This document shows positions 7,757-16,207 of a stretch of 64,000 nucleotides of DNA, one piece after another. The position numbers and the translations under genes were made by a program. The DNA lies in NCBI RefSeq assembly GCF_020531945.1, contig NZ_JAJATZ010000001.1:124001-188000 (forward strand), given 5' to 3'. The notes under the pieces are model-generated. The model did not search any database, had not been told where the DNA came from, and was given only the letters and a program-made list of their open reading frames with translations. Numbering within the stretch: the stretch's first letter is position 1; each line of letters opens with the position of its first letter. The DNA comes from Loktanella gaetbuli. Lineage in GTDB: Bacteria; Pseudomonadota; Alphaproteobacteria; Rhodobacterales; Rhodobacteraceae.

Positions 7757-8209
7757 TCAGTAGCGCGGAATGTCGAAACCGGGTTCGGCTAATTCAAAGC
7801 CCGCGTATTCGAACCCCGGCGCGCAGATGCAAGTGCACAAGGTCCAGTTCCCCGTGGTGCGGGCCGCTTGCCATTCCATGGGCGGCAGGGCGACCTGTGG
7901 AATATGGCCAGACGCCAGGTCAGGCCCCATGATGACGTCCTCTGCCGGACCGGCCTCGGTCGCGGCACGCGACAGGACCAGCGGCGCGCCTGCGTGAAAC
8001 AGCCAGATTTCTGGCGTGTCGACGCGGTGCCAATGGCTGGATTCGCCCCTGGCCAGCAGAAAATAAATTGCAGTGATGTTCGCCCTTGGGCCATCCCCGT
8101 GGGACCATGTTTCGCGAAACCAACCGCCTTCGGGATGCGGAGCAAGATCAAGATAGCTGATCAATTGCGCCGTGCTCATGTGCATCAGCCGATCCGGTGA
8201 TCCCTCCAT
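7757..8209 (-). CDS. cupin superfamily protein (DUF985 type)
   Basis: A 150-residue protein with the DUF985 signature LAPHPEGGWFRETW near the N-terminus, followed by ITAIYFLLARGESSHWHRVDTPEIWLFH. The HWHR..E..H pattern supplies the usual cupin metal ligands, and the C-terminal part reads CTCICAPGFEYAGFELA. Related proteins have been linked to sugar epimerase-like or unknown roles. The start at 8209 has GAGGGAGA upstream; later in-frame ATGs at 8185 and 8179 are alternatives that shorten it by 8-10 residues. It is the first gene before tupB on the same strand. Substrate unknown. Confidence 0.85.
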   Translation of the reverse strand: MEGSPDRLMHMSTAQLISYLDLAPHPEGGWFRETWSHGDGPRANITAIYFLLARGESSHWHRVDTPEIWLFHAGAPLVLSRAATEAGPAEDVIMGPDLASGHIPQVALPPMEWQAARTTGNWTLCTCICAPGFEYAGFELAEPGFDIPRY

Positions 8210-8290
8210 TTCGCGGTCTTCTCCCTCAAATATCTTCACGTGTGACGGTGCTCTCCCTGCGGATGCATCTGTAGCCGCCCGCATAACCCT

Positions 8291-8322
8291 ACGTAAAGCT
8301 TGGTGATGACATGACTTTACGT
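8291..8322. promoter_or_regulatory. inverted repeat ACGTAAAG-N16-CTTTACGT
   Basis: Perfect 8-base arms at 8291-8298 and 8315-8322 are separated by 16 bases, between the enolase stop and the cupin start, about 80-110 bases upstream of the cupin gene. It could be an operator for a dimeric regulator with two widely spaced half-sites, or a stem formed in the enolase 3' end. No T-tract follows. Confidence 0.35.
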
Positions 8323-8385
8323 CAGGCGTGCCGGATGGGATGTCGCGGTGCCCGCCACGAGGGAGGGCAGGCACCGCAGTTGCGA

Positions 8386-9663
8386 TCAAGACCGCAGGAT
8401 GGACCGACCGGCGTAGATGGCCGTGTCGCCCAGCATTTCCTCGATGCGGATCAGCTGATTGTATTTTGCCAGACGGTCGGAACGCGACAACGAACCGGTC
8501 TTGATCTGGCCGCAGTTTGTGGCAACGGCCAGATCGGCAATCGTCGCGTCCTCGGTCTCGCCCGAACGGTGGGACATGACGTTGGTGAACCGTGCACGAT
8601 GCGCCATGTCGACCGCCTGAAGCGTCTCGGTCAGCGTGCCGATCTGGTTGACCTTGACCAGCATGGAGTTGGCGCTGCCCTTGGCGATACCTTCGGCCAG
8701 ACGCTTGGGGTTGGTGACGAACAGATCGTCGCCGACCAGCTGAATGCGGTCGCCCAGACGGTCGGTCAGGGCCTTCCAGCCGTCCCAGTCGTCTTCGGCC
8801 ATGCCGTCCTCGATGCTGATGATCGGATAGTCCGACACCAACTGCGCGAGGTAATCGACATTTTCGGCAGAGGTCAGGGATTTGCCCTCGCCCTTCATCT
8901 CATACTTGCCATCGCGGTAGTATTCGGTCGAGGCGCAATCGAGTGCGAGGTACATGTCCTCGCCCGGCTTGAACCCGGCCTTTTCGATGGATTTCAAAAT
9001 GAAATCAAGCGCCTCGCGGGTGGAGCTGAGGCCGGGGGCAAAGCCGCCCTCGTCACCGATGCCTGTATTGTGGCCTGCGGCGGACAGTTCCTTTTTCAGG
9101 GTGTGGAATACTTCTGCGCCCATGCGGACGGCCTCGCGGATGTTGTCCGCGGCGACCGGCATGATCATGAATTCCTGAATGTCGATCGGGTTGTCGGCAT
9201 GTTCACCGCCGTTGATGATGTTCATCATCGGGACGGGCAAGGTGCGCGCGGATGTGCCGCCGATATAGCGGAACAGCGGCTGCGTGGTGTAGTCGGCGGC
9301 TGCCTTGGCCACGGCCATCGACACGCCGAGGATCGCGTTGGCACCCAGACGGCTCTTGTTGTCGGTGCCGTCCAGTTCGATCATCGTCAGGTCGATGCCG
9401 ACCTGATCGGTGGCGTCGAAATCCAGCAGTCCGTCGGCGATCTCGCCGTTCACGGCGGCAACCGCTTCGGTTACGCCCTTGCCCATGTAGCGGTTCTTGT
9501 CGCCATCGCGGCGCTCGTGTGCTTCGTGCACGCCGGTCGAGGCACCTGACGGCACGGCAGCACGGCCCATCGTGCCGTCCTCGAGGGTGACATCAACCTC
9601 GACCGTGGGGTTGCCACGACTGTCAAGGATTTCGCGGGCGTGAATGTCGATGATGCTGCTCAT
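8386..9663 (-). CDS. eno: enolase (phosphopyruvate hydratase)
   Basis: A 425-residue enolase, the normal length, converting 2-phosphoglycerate to phosphoenolpyruvate in the cytosol. It begins MSSIIDIHAREILDSRGNPT. It carries LGANAILGVS, VGDDLFVTNPKRL, and the conserved loop SHRSGETED near the C-terminus, plus acidic metal ligands in ISIEDGM and the active-site Lys in MLVKVNQIGT. The ATG at 9663 follows GAAAGGCCCACCC; a longer open reading upstream lacks homology. The neighbours (EamA transporter, Fur-family regulator) lie on the same strand but 35 or more bases away, so it may be its own unit. Confidence 0.97.
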   Translation of the reverse strand: MSSIIDIHAREILDSRGNPTVEVDVTLEDGTMGRAAVPSGASTGVHEAHERRDGDKNRYMGKGVTEAVAAVNGEIADGLLDFDATDQVGIDLTMIELDGTDNKSRLGANAILGVSMAVAKAAADYTTQPLFRYIGGTSARTLPVPMMNIINGGEHADNPIDIQEFMIMPVAADNIREAVRMGAEVFHTLKKELSAAGHNTGIGDEGGFAPGLSSTREALDFILKSIEKAGFKPGEDMYLALDCASTEYYRDGKYEMKGEGKSLTSAENVDYLAQLVSDYPIISIEDGMAEDDWDGWKALTDRLGDRIQLVGDDLFVTNPKRLAEGIAKGSANSMLVKVNQIGTLTETLQAVDMAHRARFTNVMSHRSGETEDATIADLAVATNCGQIKTGSLSRSDRLAKYNQLIRIEEMLGDTAIYAGRSILRS

Positions 9664-9698
9664 GGGTGGGCCTTTCGGTGATGTTAGCGTTATCGGGG

Positions 9699-10589
9699 TC
9701 ATACCAATGGTGGTTGTCGAAGGGAAGCGCGGCCGCGCCGCGCCTCGCGCAAGAGAGTATAAAGCCCGGAGCCGACCACGATCAGCGATCCGGTCAGGAC
9801 CCAGGCATCGGGTCGTTCGCCAAAGACCAAGGTGCCGACGATCAAGGCGAAGACCAGCCGGGAATAGCGGAATGGGGCCACGAAAGACACGTCACCAATG
9901 CGGGTTGCGGCGACGATGGCATAATATGCCAGCACACCGACGACGACGGTCAAGCCGACAAGCGCTATGGCACCGCCATGCGGGGCAGAGAGTGTCTGGT
10001 CGGTTGCCAGCACGACGGCCAGTCCGGTGGGCACGATCACCGCAAAGGCGTAGGTCGACAGTTGCATGCTGCTGACGCTGCGCGGCACGCCGCGCGTGGC
10101 AAGGTCACGGCCCGCCAGAAATACAGCACCTTGCAGTGCGAACAGCGACGCGGGCTGGAATGCGTCCAGACCAGGCCGGATAATCAGCATGACACCGCAA
10201 AATCCGATGGCAATGGCAACCCAGCGCCGCCAGCCGACGTTTTCGCCCAGAAACAGGGCCGCGCCCGCAGTCACGAACAGCGGGATCGCCTGAATGATGG
10301 CGCTGGCCGACGAAATCGGCGTCAGGGCGACGGCCGTGACGAAACCGACCGTGCCCAGCACCTCGCATCCGTTGCGCAGCAGCACCATCGGATGCAGCAG
10401 GTCGCGCGACAGCAGAGGATCGCCGCGTTTGAGGCTCAGCGCGCCGAACACCAGCGCACCACCCAGCCCCAGATACATCAGGATCGCACCGACCGACATC
10501 GTGTCGGCCAGCAGTTTGATGAACATGTCCTCGATGGCAAAGCCCAGCATCGCCAGCACCATCAGCCCGCCGCCGCGTAGATTGTTCAT
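9699..10589 (-). CDS. EamA/DMT family transporter
   Basis: A 296-residue integral membrane protein with about ten hydrophobic helices and the internal two-fold EamA repeat. The first half runs from GGGLMVLAMLGFAIEDMFIKLLAD to ALFLGENVGWRRW and the second ends VGTLVFGERPDAW. The start at 10589 (MNNLRGGG) follows AACGGAGCATGCC; upstream reading has no EamA homology. Family members export small metabolites such as amino acids, but no substrate can be read from the sequence. It lies between the Fur-family gene and eno on the same strand. Confidence 0.88.
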   Translation of the reverse strand: MNNLRGGGLMVLAMLGFAIEDMFIKLLADTMSVGAILMYLGLGGALVFGALSLKRGDPLLSRDLLHPMVLLRNGCEVLGTVGFVTAVALTPISSASAIIQAIPLFVTAGAALFLGENVGWRRWVAIAIGFCGVMLIIRPGLDAFQPASLFALQGAVFLAGRDLATRGVPRSVSSMQLSTYAFAVIVPTGLAVVLATDQTLSAPHGGAIALVGLTVVVGVLAYYAIVAATRIGDVSFVAPFRYSRLVFALIVGTLVFGERPDAWVLTGSLIVVGSGLYTLLREARRGRASLRQPPLV

Positions 10590-10653
10590 GGCATGCTCCG
10601 TTGATCTGCGCGCATGACTATGCTGACGCAGGGGTGGGGACCAGCCCCGCCGA

Positions 10654-11079
10654 TCACTCGGCGTTCTCTTCGGGGGAAATGGGTTCACCGTAAAGTTCGA
10701 GACGGTGTCCCTGCAAGCGATAGCCCAATCTGCGGGCAATCCGTTCTTGTAGCGCCTCGATCTCGGGATCTACGAATTCGATCACCTGTCCGGTGGTCAT
10801 GTCGATCAGATGGTCGTGATGCGGCCCATCGGCGTGTTCGTACCGGGCGCGCCCATCACCAAAATCGTGTTTTTCCAGAATGCCTTCTTCTTCGAACAGT
10901 TTCACCGTGCGGTAAACGGTCGCCAGCGAAATGCGCGCATCCAGTGTTATGGCGCGGCGGTGCAGTTCTTCGACATCCGGGTGGTCGGTGGCACCGTCCA
11001 ACACCTTTGCGATGGTGCGGCGCTGGCCGGTCATCCGCAAACCGGCGGTCGCGGCGCGGGACTGGATTGATTGGGTCAT
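10654..11079 (-). CDS. fur: Fur family transcriptional regulator (Fur/Mur type)
   Basis: A 141-residue regulator with an N-terminal winged helix (LRMTGQRRTIAKVL, then ISLATVYRTVKLFEEEGIL as recognition region). The C-terminal dimerisation/metal domain has HADGPHHDHLIDMTTGQVIEF. HHDHLID with a following E at EIEALQ fits the Fur/Mur branch rather than Irr. In Rhodobacteraceae this branch often responds to manganese as Mur. No CxxC structural zinc site is present. It is divergent from the DUF533 gene; a TTGC/GCAA-rich palindrome in the shared promoter may be an autoregulatory site. Confidence 0.88.
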   Translation of the reverse strand: MTQSIQSRAATAGLRMTGQRRTIAKVLDGATDHPDVEELHRRAITLDARISLATVYRTVKLFEEEGILEKHDFGDGRARYEHADGPHHDHLIDMTTGQVIEFVDPEIEALQERIARRLGYRLQGHRLELYGEPISPEENAE

Positions 11080-11147
11080 GGCTTCTCCGCCGGTTGTGCG
11101 GCTACCTTTAGCCAGATTTTCGCCGGTGGGCTACCACGTCCGCCCAT

Positions 11148-11165
11148 TTGCATGGCAAGTTGCCA
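11148..11165. promoter_or_regulatory. overlapping TTGC-ATG-GCAA and TGGCAA-G-TTGCCA palindromes
   Basis: In the 137-base gap between the divergent fur-type and DUF533 genes, TTGCATGGCAA (11148-11158) overlaps TGGCAAGTTGCCA (11153-11165), giving three copies of a GGCAA/TTGCC half-site in both orientations. This density of symmetric half-sites fits an operator, possibly for the adjacent Fur-family protein. It does not clearly match a published Fur, Irr or Mur box that I can recall. Confidence 0.35.
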
Positions 11166-11216
11166 CAAGATGTGCCAGCTTTTGCCTGAACTGGTTCGAC
11201 TTTGGGGATATTTGAC

Positions 11217-12002
11217 ATGAGTCTGATGAAAACACTGGCCCGCGTGGCTGTCGGGGTTGCCGTTGCCAAGGGTGCAGCCTCGCTGACACGTAGCGCGAAA
11301 CAAGGGAAATCCGGGACCATGCTGGACGACATGCTGGGCGGCGGCAGCCGGTCGGCAGGGGGCAAAACCGGATCAGGCGGTCTGGGCGGCCTGCTTGAAA
11401 GCTTGCAAGGGGCCAAGACAGGCACACGGAGTGCCGGGTCCAGCGGCGGTCTGGCCGGTATGCTGGGCGGTCTGACCGGCGGCGGATCGGGTGGCGGTGC
11501 CCTGGGTGGTCTGGCCGGCGCCGGCGGTCTGGGCGGCCTGTTGGGCGGTCTGGCCGGGGCCAGCAGCAATGGCGGTGGCGGCTTCGGCCGCACGCTGAAT
11601 TCGCAATTCCAGCAAACGCCCGAGGACCCGATCGAGCCGACCGCAGAACAAGAGGGTCTGGCCGCGGTGATGCTGGTTGCGATGGTGCAGGCGGCCAAGG
11701 CCGACGGACAGATGGACGAAACCGAACGCCACCGCATCATGGAACATCTGGATGACGCCACGGCCGAGGAACGCGCCTTTGTCGAACAGGCTATGGCCGC
11801 CGACATCAGTGTCGCGCAGCTGGCCGAAATGGTCCCGGTCGGGGCAGAGGCACAGGTCTATGCAATGGCGCTGGCCGCCATCGACCTCGATCACATCAAG
11901 GAGGCCGAGTTCCTGCGCGATTTCGCAGACCAGTTGCAGCTGGAAACCGAAACGGTGAACGACATCCATCGCCAGACCGGCGCGCCAGTGCTGTTCGGCT
12001 AA
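11217..12002 (+). CDS. DUF533 family (TerB-like) protein with Gly-rich N-terminal half
   Basis: A 261-residue protein. Residues 1-30 form a short hydrophobic/basic start (MSLMKTLARVAVGVAVAKGA). Residues 35-135 are a Gly/Ser-rich low-complexity stretch built from LGGLLGGLAG-like repeats. The C-terminal 115 residues are an acidic all-helical TerB/DUF533 domain containing AMVQAAKADGQMDETER, whose DGQMDETE acidic loop is typical. The start at 11217 is taken after GGGGATATTTGAC; five codons upstream is an alternative. The family resembles tellurite-resistance TerB and is often membrane-associated, but its role is unknown. It is divergent from the Fur-type gene and its stop overlaps the CorA-type gene stop by 4 bases. 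Confidence 0.85.
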   Translation: MSLMKTLARVAVGVAVAKGAASLTRSAKQGKSGTMLDDMLGGGSRSAGGKTGSGGLGGLLESLQGAKTGTRSAGSSGGLAGMLGGLTGGGSGGGALGGLAGAGGLGGLLGGLAGASSNGGGGFGRTLNSQFQQTPEDPIEPTAEQEGLAAVMLVAMVQAAKADGQMDETERHRIMEHLDDATAEERAFVEQAMAADISVAQLAEMVPVGAEAQVYAMALAAIDLDHIKEAEFLRDFADQLQLETETVNDIHRQTGAPVLFG

Positions 12003-12970
12003 AACCAGCGCAGCCAGCGCATCACGGCAGCTGACAGGACGCCGATCACGACCATGCCGATGCACAGGATCGCAAAGGCATGGTCGTAGGTCACGCCAGG
12101 CATGCCCGCGACATTGACCCCGAACAGACCCGTCAGAAACCCCAGTGGCAGGAAAATCGCGGCCACGATCGACAACCGATACCCGTTGCGTTCCAGACGG
12201 GCCGCAGCGACGGCGTCCAGATGATCGGCCATTGCCTCAAGCCGGTCATGCACCTCTGACAATTCTTCCAATGACCAACGGCACCGGCTGGCGGTATCGC
12301 GCATCCGCGCGCGCAGATCGTCCGCGATTAGGTCTGTGTCCAGTTGTGCCAGCTGTTGCAGCGTATCTGCCAAGGGTGACACATGGCGGCGCAGCTTGAT
12401 GATCTCGCGGCGCAAGGGGGCAAGGTCGGTGAGCGGCTGGCGGTTTTCCTCGTAGACCGAATCTTCCATGTCGTCGGCCAGATCCTCGCGGTCGAATGCG
12501 ATCTGTTCGACCCGCGCGACAAGTGCCTCTGTCAGGCGGGCCAGCATGTGATCGGTGCTGTGCGGTGCGTCGTTGCGAGCGATCCGGTCGCGCAATTCCT
12601 CGACGGCATATACGCGCTGGCGCCGCACGGTGACGATCAGGGTGCCTGTCAGCCAGATGCGCAGGGATACCATGTCGGCATCTTCTTCGTTTTCGTTCAG
12701 ATTGATCCCGCGCAGGGTGACGGTCAGGCCGCCGTCACCGTGATCCGTGCGCGGCCGCGTCTTGTCGGCCAGCAGGGTGCGCCTGGCCAGCGGCGGCAGG
12801 TTTTCAGCCGACCAGCCGCGCAATGCCGCATCCGACAGATCAAGGTGCAGCCAGCGATAGGTCGCACCCGCGGACGGTGTAATGCCAAAGCTGTCGCAGG
12901 GTTGCGCCGTGCCATCCGACCAGATGTCATAGGCGCACAGTGGCAGCAGGCTGGGTGGTTCAGATGACAA
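11999..12970 (-). CDS. CorA/ZntB family divalent cation transporter
   Basis: About 323 residues. It has a cytoplasmic N-terminal funnel domain, long helices (ALVARVEQIAFDREDLADDMED), and two C-terminal membrane segments. The loop between these reads GVNVAGMPG, closer to the GVNIGGMPG of ZntB than to the GMNF of CorA, so zinc transport is more likely than magnesium. I chose a TTG at 12970, six bases after GGAGGG, overlapping the PhzF stop by 11 bases. An ATG at 13036 would add 22 residues with no family resemblance. Transcribed after phzF-like and the GNAT gene. Ion specificity is inferred from the loop only. Confidence 0.85.
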   Translation of the reverse strand: MSSEPPSLLPLCAYDIWSDGTAQPCDSFGITPSAGATYRWLHLDLSDAALRGWSAENLPPLARRTLLADKTRPRTDHGDGGLTVTLRGINLNENEEDADMVSLRIWLTGTLIVTVRRQRVYAVEELRDRIARNDAPHSTDHMLARLTEALVARVEQIAFDREDLADDMEDSVYEENRQPLTDLAPLRREIIKLRRHVSPLADTLQQLAQLDTDLIADDLRARMRDTASRCRWSLEELSEVHDRLEAMADHLDAVAAARLERNGYRLSIVAAIFLPLGFLTGLFGVNVAGMPGVTYDHAFAILCIGMVVIGVLSAAVMRWLRWF

Positions 12971-13802
12971 GACGACCCTCCATTGTCTGGCAGGCAGAAC
13001 CGGTGATCCGCACAGCGCCGGCATCGGCCTGCGCATGAATGACCGATGGACGCCCCATGTCGTAGCCCTGGTGGATTGTCAGCGTCTGATCGGTTCCGGT
13101 CACATCACGCAAGAGCGCGGCCAAGGCAGCCGCAGCGCTGCCGGTGGCGGGGTCTTCGGGGATGTTGTCGAGCGGCGCGAACATCCGCGCGTGGATTTCA
13201 TCGCCGTCCTTGACGTAGGCAAGGGTGGCAAAATCCAGACTGGCGGGGTGCAGGTCTCTTGCCTGTTTCATTGCTGCCGTGTCGGGGGCGCAGCGCGACA
13301 GGGTGGCCCTGTCCGTCAGTTGCACGAGCGTGAACGTCAGGCCGACACCTGCCTGCACCGGGCGATGCGTCTGCGTGTCGATCTCGGAGGCGGCAAGCCC
13401 CAGCACGCGTGCGACCAGATCGACCGCCGGTTCATCCGCGCGGTTCAGTGGATTCGTCGTGACAAAGGCCGCGCGGTCACCCGTCACATCGCAGATGATG
13501 GGTCCTGCGCCGGTCTCGAGGGTCATGTCCGACGGGAATCCCAGTTTTGACAGGGCCACCGCAGTTCCGATCAACGGATGACCGGCAAAGGGGATTTCCA
13601 TCGTCGGCGTAAAGATCCGCAGCCGCGCCGTGTGCCGCAGGTCACCCGGCGGATATACGAACACAACCTCGGAGAAATTGAATTCCGCCGCGACCTTTTG
13701 CAGATCGCTGTCCCTGACACCTTCGCCGTCAGGGAACACGGCCAATTGGTTGCCGCCAAAGGGGGTGTCCGTAAACACGTCATAGACGACATATCGGGTC
13801 AT
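12960..13802 (-). CDS. PhzF family isomerase-like protein
   Basis: A 280-residue protein with the diaminopimelate-epimerase-like two-domain fold of PhzF proteins. Motifs seen are YDVFTDTPFGGNQLAVF at the start, FNFSEVVFVYPP with the catalytic Glu, FTPTMEIPFAGHPLIGTA, and PEDPATGSAAAALAALL near the C-terminus. PhzF itself isomerises an intermediate of phenazine synthesis, but most homologues outside phenazine clusters have unknown substrates, and no phenazine genes are present here. The ATG at 13802 follows ATGGAGCAGGCCG. The downstream CorA/ZntB gene overlaps its end. Confidence 0.88.
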   Translation of the reverse strand: MTRYVVYDVFTDTPFGGNQLAVFPDGEGVRDSDLQKVAAEFNFSEVVFVYPPGDLRHTARLRIFTPTMEIPFAGHPLIGTAVALSKLGFPSDMTLETGAGPIICDVTGDRAAFVTTNPLNRADEPAVDLVARVLGLAASEIDTQTHRPVQAGVGLTFTLVQLTDRATLSRCAPDTAAMKQARDLHPASLDFATLAYVKDGDEIHARMFAPLDNIPEDPATGSAAAALAALLRDVTGTDQTLTIHQGYDMGRPSVIHAQADAGAVRITGSACQTMEGRLVI

Positions 13803-13833
13803 CGGCCTGCTCCATTCTTGTGTCGGGAACAGC

Positions 13834-14712
13834 CTACAATGATTGGCGGGGACGCTGCCACCGCCGAAACGCGTCGGATGGTCGGGGCCATCTGACCCAT
13901 GTGCCGCCCAAGGTGAGCGGGGCAGCACCTGATCCCAGTTTGAACCGTGCCAGACCGGGTGCATGGCGCGTGTCCAGACTGCCCAGATCCAGCGTGGCGA
14001 CCCCCGTGTCACGCAGCCAATCCGTGACGGCCATCAGGATCGCGTGATGCGCCCGCGCGCGCCGACCCGCGTCGCCGGACCAGCCGATCTGATAGGTCGC
14101 GGACGCGCCATGGGTCAGAACAAGCATGGCGGCGATGGGTGCGCCGTTTTGATGCGCGGTAAAAACCTGTGCCTGACCGGGATTTGCCTGTGCATAGGCC
14201 CGTGTCAGTGCGGGGGGCAGGGCGCGATAGCCGCGCGAATTTTGTTGCGCAGCCTCTCGCGCGAACAGCCATGCATGTTCGCCGTCCAGCGGGGATCGCG
14301 TCAGCGTCAGCCCGGCGCGGGCCGCCGCGCGGGCCGCATTGCGCCATTTGCCATGTGCCATGCGCATTTGCGCGTCACGATCGGGGGCCACCGGTAGGAT
14401 CGCGGTCGTCGCAGGGGTCATCACCTGGGCAAAGCCTGCAGCGCGGCAGACGGCCTGCGTCCCCTTTGTAGCGTTCAGCAGATGCAGCCGTGCAGCGCGC
14501 AGCAGCGCCACCCGGTCCGCCAGCGTGTATTGATCCGCAAACACCGGCCCCTGCGAGGAAAAACGGATTTCACCCAAGAGTCCGAACCTGCGGCGGATCA
14601 CCAGCGCATGACCTGTATCCGTGGTCACGAGGTCCGCGCTGCGGCCCAGCGATGTCAGCGCACGGCCCATGTCGGGGGATTGCATCAGCGCAAGATGGAC
14701 AGCCATTTTCAT
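13834..14712 (-). CDS. GNAT/FemAB-like acetyltransferase
   Basis: A 292-residue protein. A poorly conserved N-terminal half is followed by a GNAT-like half with AQVFTAHQNGAPIAAMLVLTHGASATYQIGW split around the acyl-CoA binding fold, then LDLGSLDTRHAPGLARFKLGSGA, typical of FemAB/peptidoglycan-bridge-like acetyltransferases. No signal or membrane segment. Start ambiguous between ATGs at 14712 and 14706, neither with a strong ribosome site. The gene is divergent from a short frame at 14777 and precedes the PhzF gene on the same strand. Substrate unknown. Confidence 0.75.
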   Translation of the reverse strand: MKMAVHLALMQSPDMGRALTSLGRSADLVTTDTGHALVIRRRFGLLGEIRFSSQGPVFADQYTLADRVALLRAARLHLLNATKGTQAVCRAAGFAQVMTPATTAILPVAPDRDAQMRMAHGKWRNAARAAARAGLTLTRSPLDGEHAWLFAREAAQQNSRGYRALPPALTRAYAQANPGQAQVFTAHQNGAPIAAMLVLTHGASATYQIGWSGDAGRRARAHHAILMAVTDWLRDTGVATLDLGSLDTRHAPGLARFKLGSGAAPLTLGGTWVRWPRPSDAFRRWQRPRQSL

Positions 14713-14776
14713 GGCCCGATTAACGCTATCGAAAGCTAAGGGCTGCTTAATCGCACCAAGACAGAAAGGTGGAACC

Positions 14777-14899
14777 TTGGCAAAATCGCAAACCGTTCTG
14801 GGCATCAGGGCCGAGGCACCGCGCCCCACGGCGCTGGCGGCGGCCATTGTCGCGACAATGGCCTGCCTGCCTTTGCTGGTGTTCTGGGCGCTGGCCTAG
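14777..14899 (+). CDS. small single-pass membrane protein, hypothetical
   Basis: Forty codons from a TTG preceded by AAAGGTGGAACC to a TAG. The predicted peptide has a basic/polar N-terminus (MAKSQTVLGIRAEAPRP) and one hydrophobic helix (ALAAAIVATMACLPLLVFWAL), ending just after it. It lies between the divergent GNAT gene and tyrS, whose stop it overlaps by 4 bases tail to tail. The good ribosome site and the sensible membrane-protein composition support a real gene. The TTG start and small size make it uncertain. No function can be assigned. Confidence 0.5.
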   Translation: MAKSQTVLGIRAEAPRPTALAAAIVATMACLPLLVFWALA

Positions 14900-16146
14900 G
14901 TCAGGCGCACCAGTGCGTGGCGTTTCTTGCCCGCGCTCAGTTTCATCGGGGTGGCCAGCATGTCGGCCGTGACCATCAGGCTCGCGTCCGAAAGCGGTTC
15001 ATCGTTCAGGCGTGCGCCGTTTTCAGCGATCAGGCGCTTGGCCTCCTTGCCGGACCCGGCCAGACCGCTGCGCACGATCAACTGCACGATGGACATGCCA
15101 TCGCCCAGATCCGCTGCGGGCAGATCAAGCGTGGGCAGATCATCACCCACACCGCCCTGTTCGAATACCTCGCGCGCGGTGGCCTCGGCCGCTTCGGCAG
15201 CGGCGCGTCCGTGCAGCAATGCCGTGACCTCGTTGGCGAGGATGATCTTGGCCGCGTTGATTTCGGACCCCTGCAAGGCACCCAGTCGGTCGCATTCATC
15301 GACAGGCAGTTCGGTAAAGATTTTCAGGAACTTGGCCGTGTCCGCATCCGTCGTGTTGCGCCAGAACTGCCAGAATCCGTAGGGGGCCAGCATGTCGCCG
15401 TTCAGCCAGATCGCACCGCCTTGGGATTTGCCCATCTTGCGTCCGTCGCTGGTGGTCAGCAGCGGCGTGGTCAGACCGTAGATTTCCGTATCGGCCACCC
15501 GGCGGGTCAGGTCGATTCCGTTGACGATGTTGCCCCACTGGTCCGATCCGCCCATCTGCAACAGACAGCCATAGCGCCGGTTCAGTTCCAGAAAATCATA
15601 GGCCTGAAGGATCATGTAGTTGAATTCGAGGAATGACAGCGATTGTTCGCGGTCCAGCCGTGATTTCACGCTCTCGAACGCCAGCATCCGGTTCACGCTG
15701 AAATGCCGTCCGATGTCGCGCAAAAAATCGAGGTAGTTCAGCTGGTCCAGCCATTCCGCGTTGTTGAGCATGATCGCGTCGGTCGGCCCGTCACCATAGG
15801 AGAGGTATTTGGCAAAGACCTGACCCATGCCGTCAATGTTGGACTGGATCTGGTCCGGGCCCAGCAGGGGGCGTTCATCGCTGCGGAATGACGGGTCACC
15901 CACCTTGGTCGTGCCGCCGCCCATCAGGGTGATCGGCTTGTGCCCGGTTTTTTGCAGCCAGCGCAGGACCATGATGTTCATCAGGTGACCCACATGCAGC
16001 GATGCCGCCGTGGCATCATAGCCGATGTAGGCGGGCACAACCCCCTTGCTGAGCGCGTCATCAAGGCCCTGATAATCGGTGCAATCGGCAAGAAAGCCGC
16101 GCTCCATCATCGTGGCGATGAAATCCGATTTGGGGTGATAGGTCAT
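14896..16146 (-). CDS. tyrS: tyrosyl-tRNA synthetase
   Basis: A 416-residue class I synthetase that charges tRNA-Tyr. It has the HIGH-like HVGHLMN, ALMGGGTTKVGDP-type segment (LMGGGTTKVGDP), the tyrosine pocket motif ILQAYDFLELN and GGSDQWGN, the KMSKS-like loop GRKMGKSQG (KMGKS), and a C-terminal S4-like RNA-binding domain ending in KKRHALVRLT. The ATG at 16146 follows AAGGGAACAAGCC. It is divergent from anmK, with only 61 bases between starts. Its stop overlaps that of the small membrane-protein frame. Confidence 0.97.
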   Translation of the reverse strand: MTYHPKSDFIATMMERGFLADCTDYQGLDDALSKGVVPAYIGYDATAASLHVGHLMNIMVLRWLQKTGHKPITLMGGGTTKVGDPSFRSDERPLLGPDQIQSNIDGMGQVFAKYLSYGDGPTDAIMLNNAEWLDQLNYLDFLRDIGRHFSVNRMLAFESVKSRLDREQSLSFLEFNYMILQAYDFLELNRRYGCLLQMGGSDQWGNIVNGIDLTRRVADTEIYGLTTPLLTTSDGRKMGKSQGGAIWLNGDMLAPYGFWQFWRNTTDADTAKFLKIFTELPVDECDRLGALQGSEINAAKIILANEVTALLHGRAAAEAAEATAREVFEQGGVGDDLPTLDLPAADLGDGMSIVQLIVRSGLAGSGKEAKRLIAENGARLNDEPLSDASLMVTADMLATPMKLSAGKKRHALVRLT

Positions 16147-16207
16147 GGCTTGTTCCCTTGGCGTTGAATTGGCATCAATAGCCGCGAGCTTGTCCGAGGG
16201 AAAGACC

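Noticed and set aside
8311..9549. 412-codon open frame antisense to enolase
   Set aside because: Compositional shadow; the enolase frame is unquestionable.
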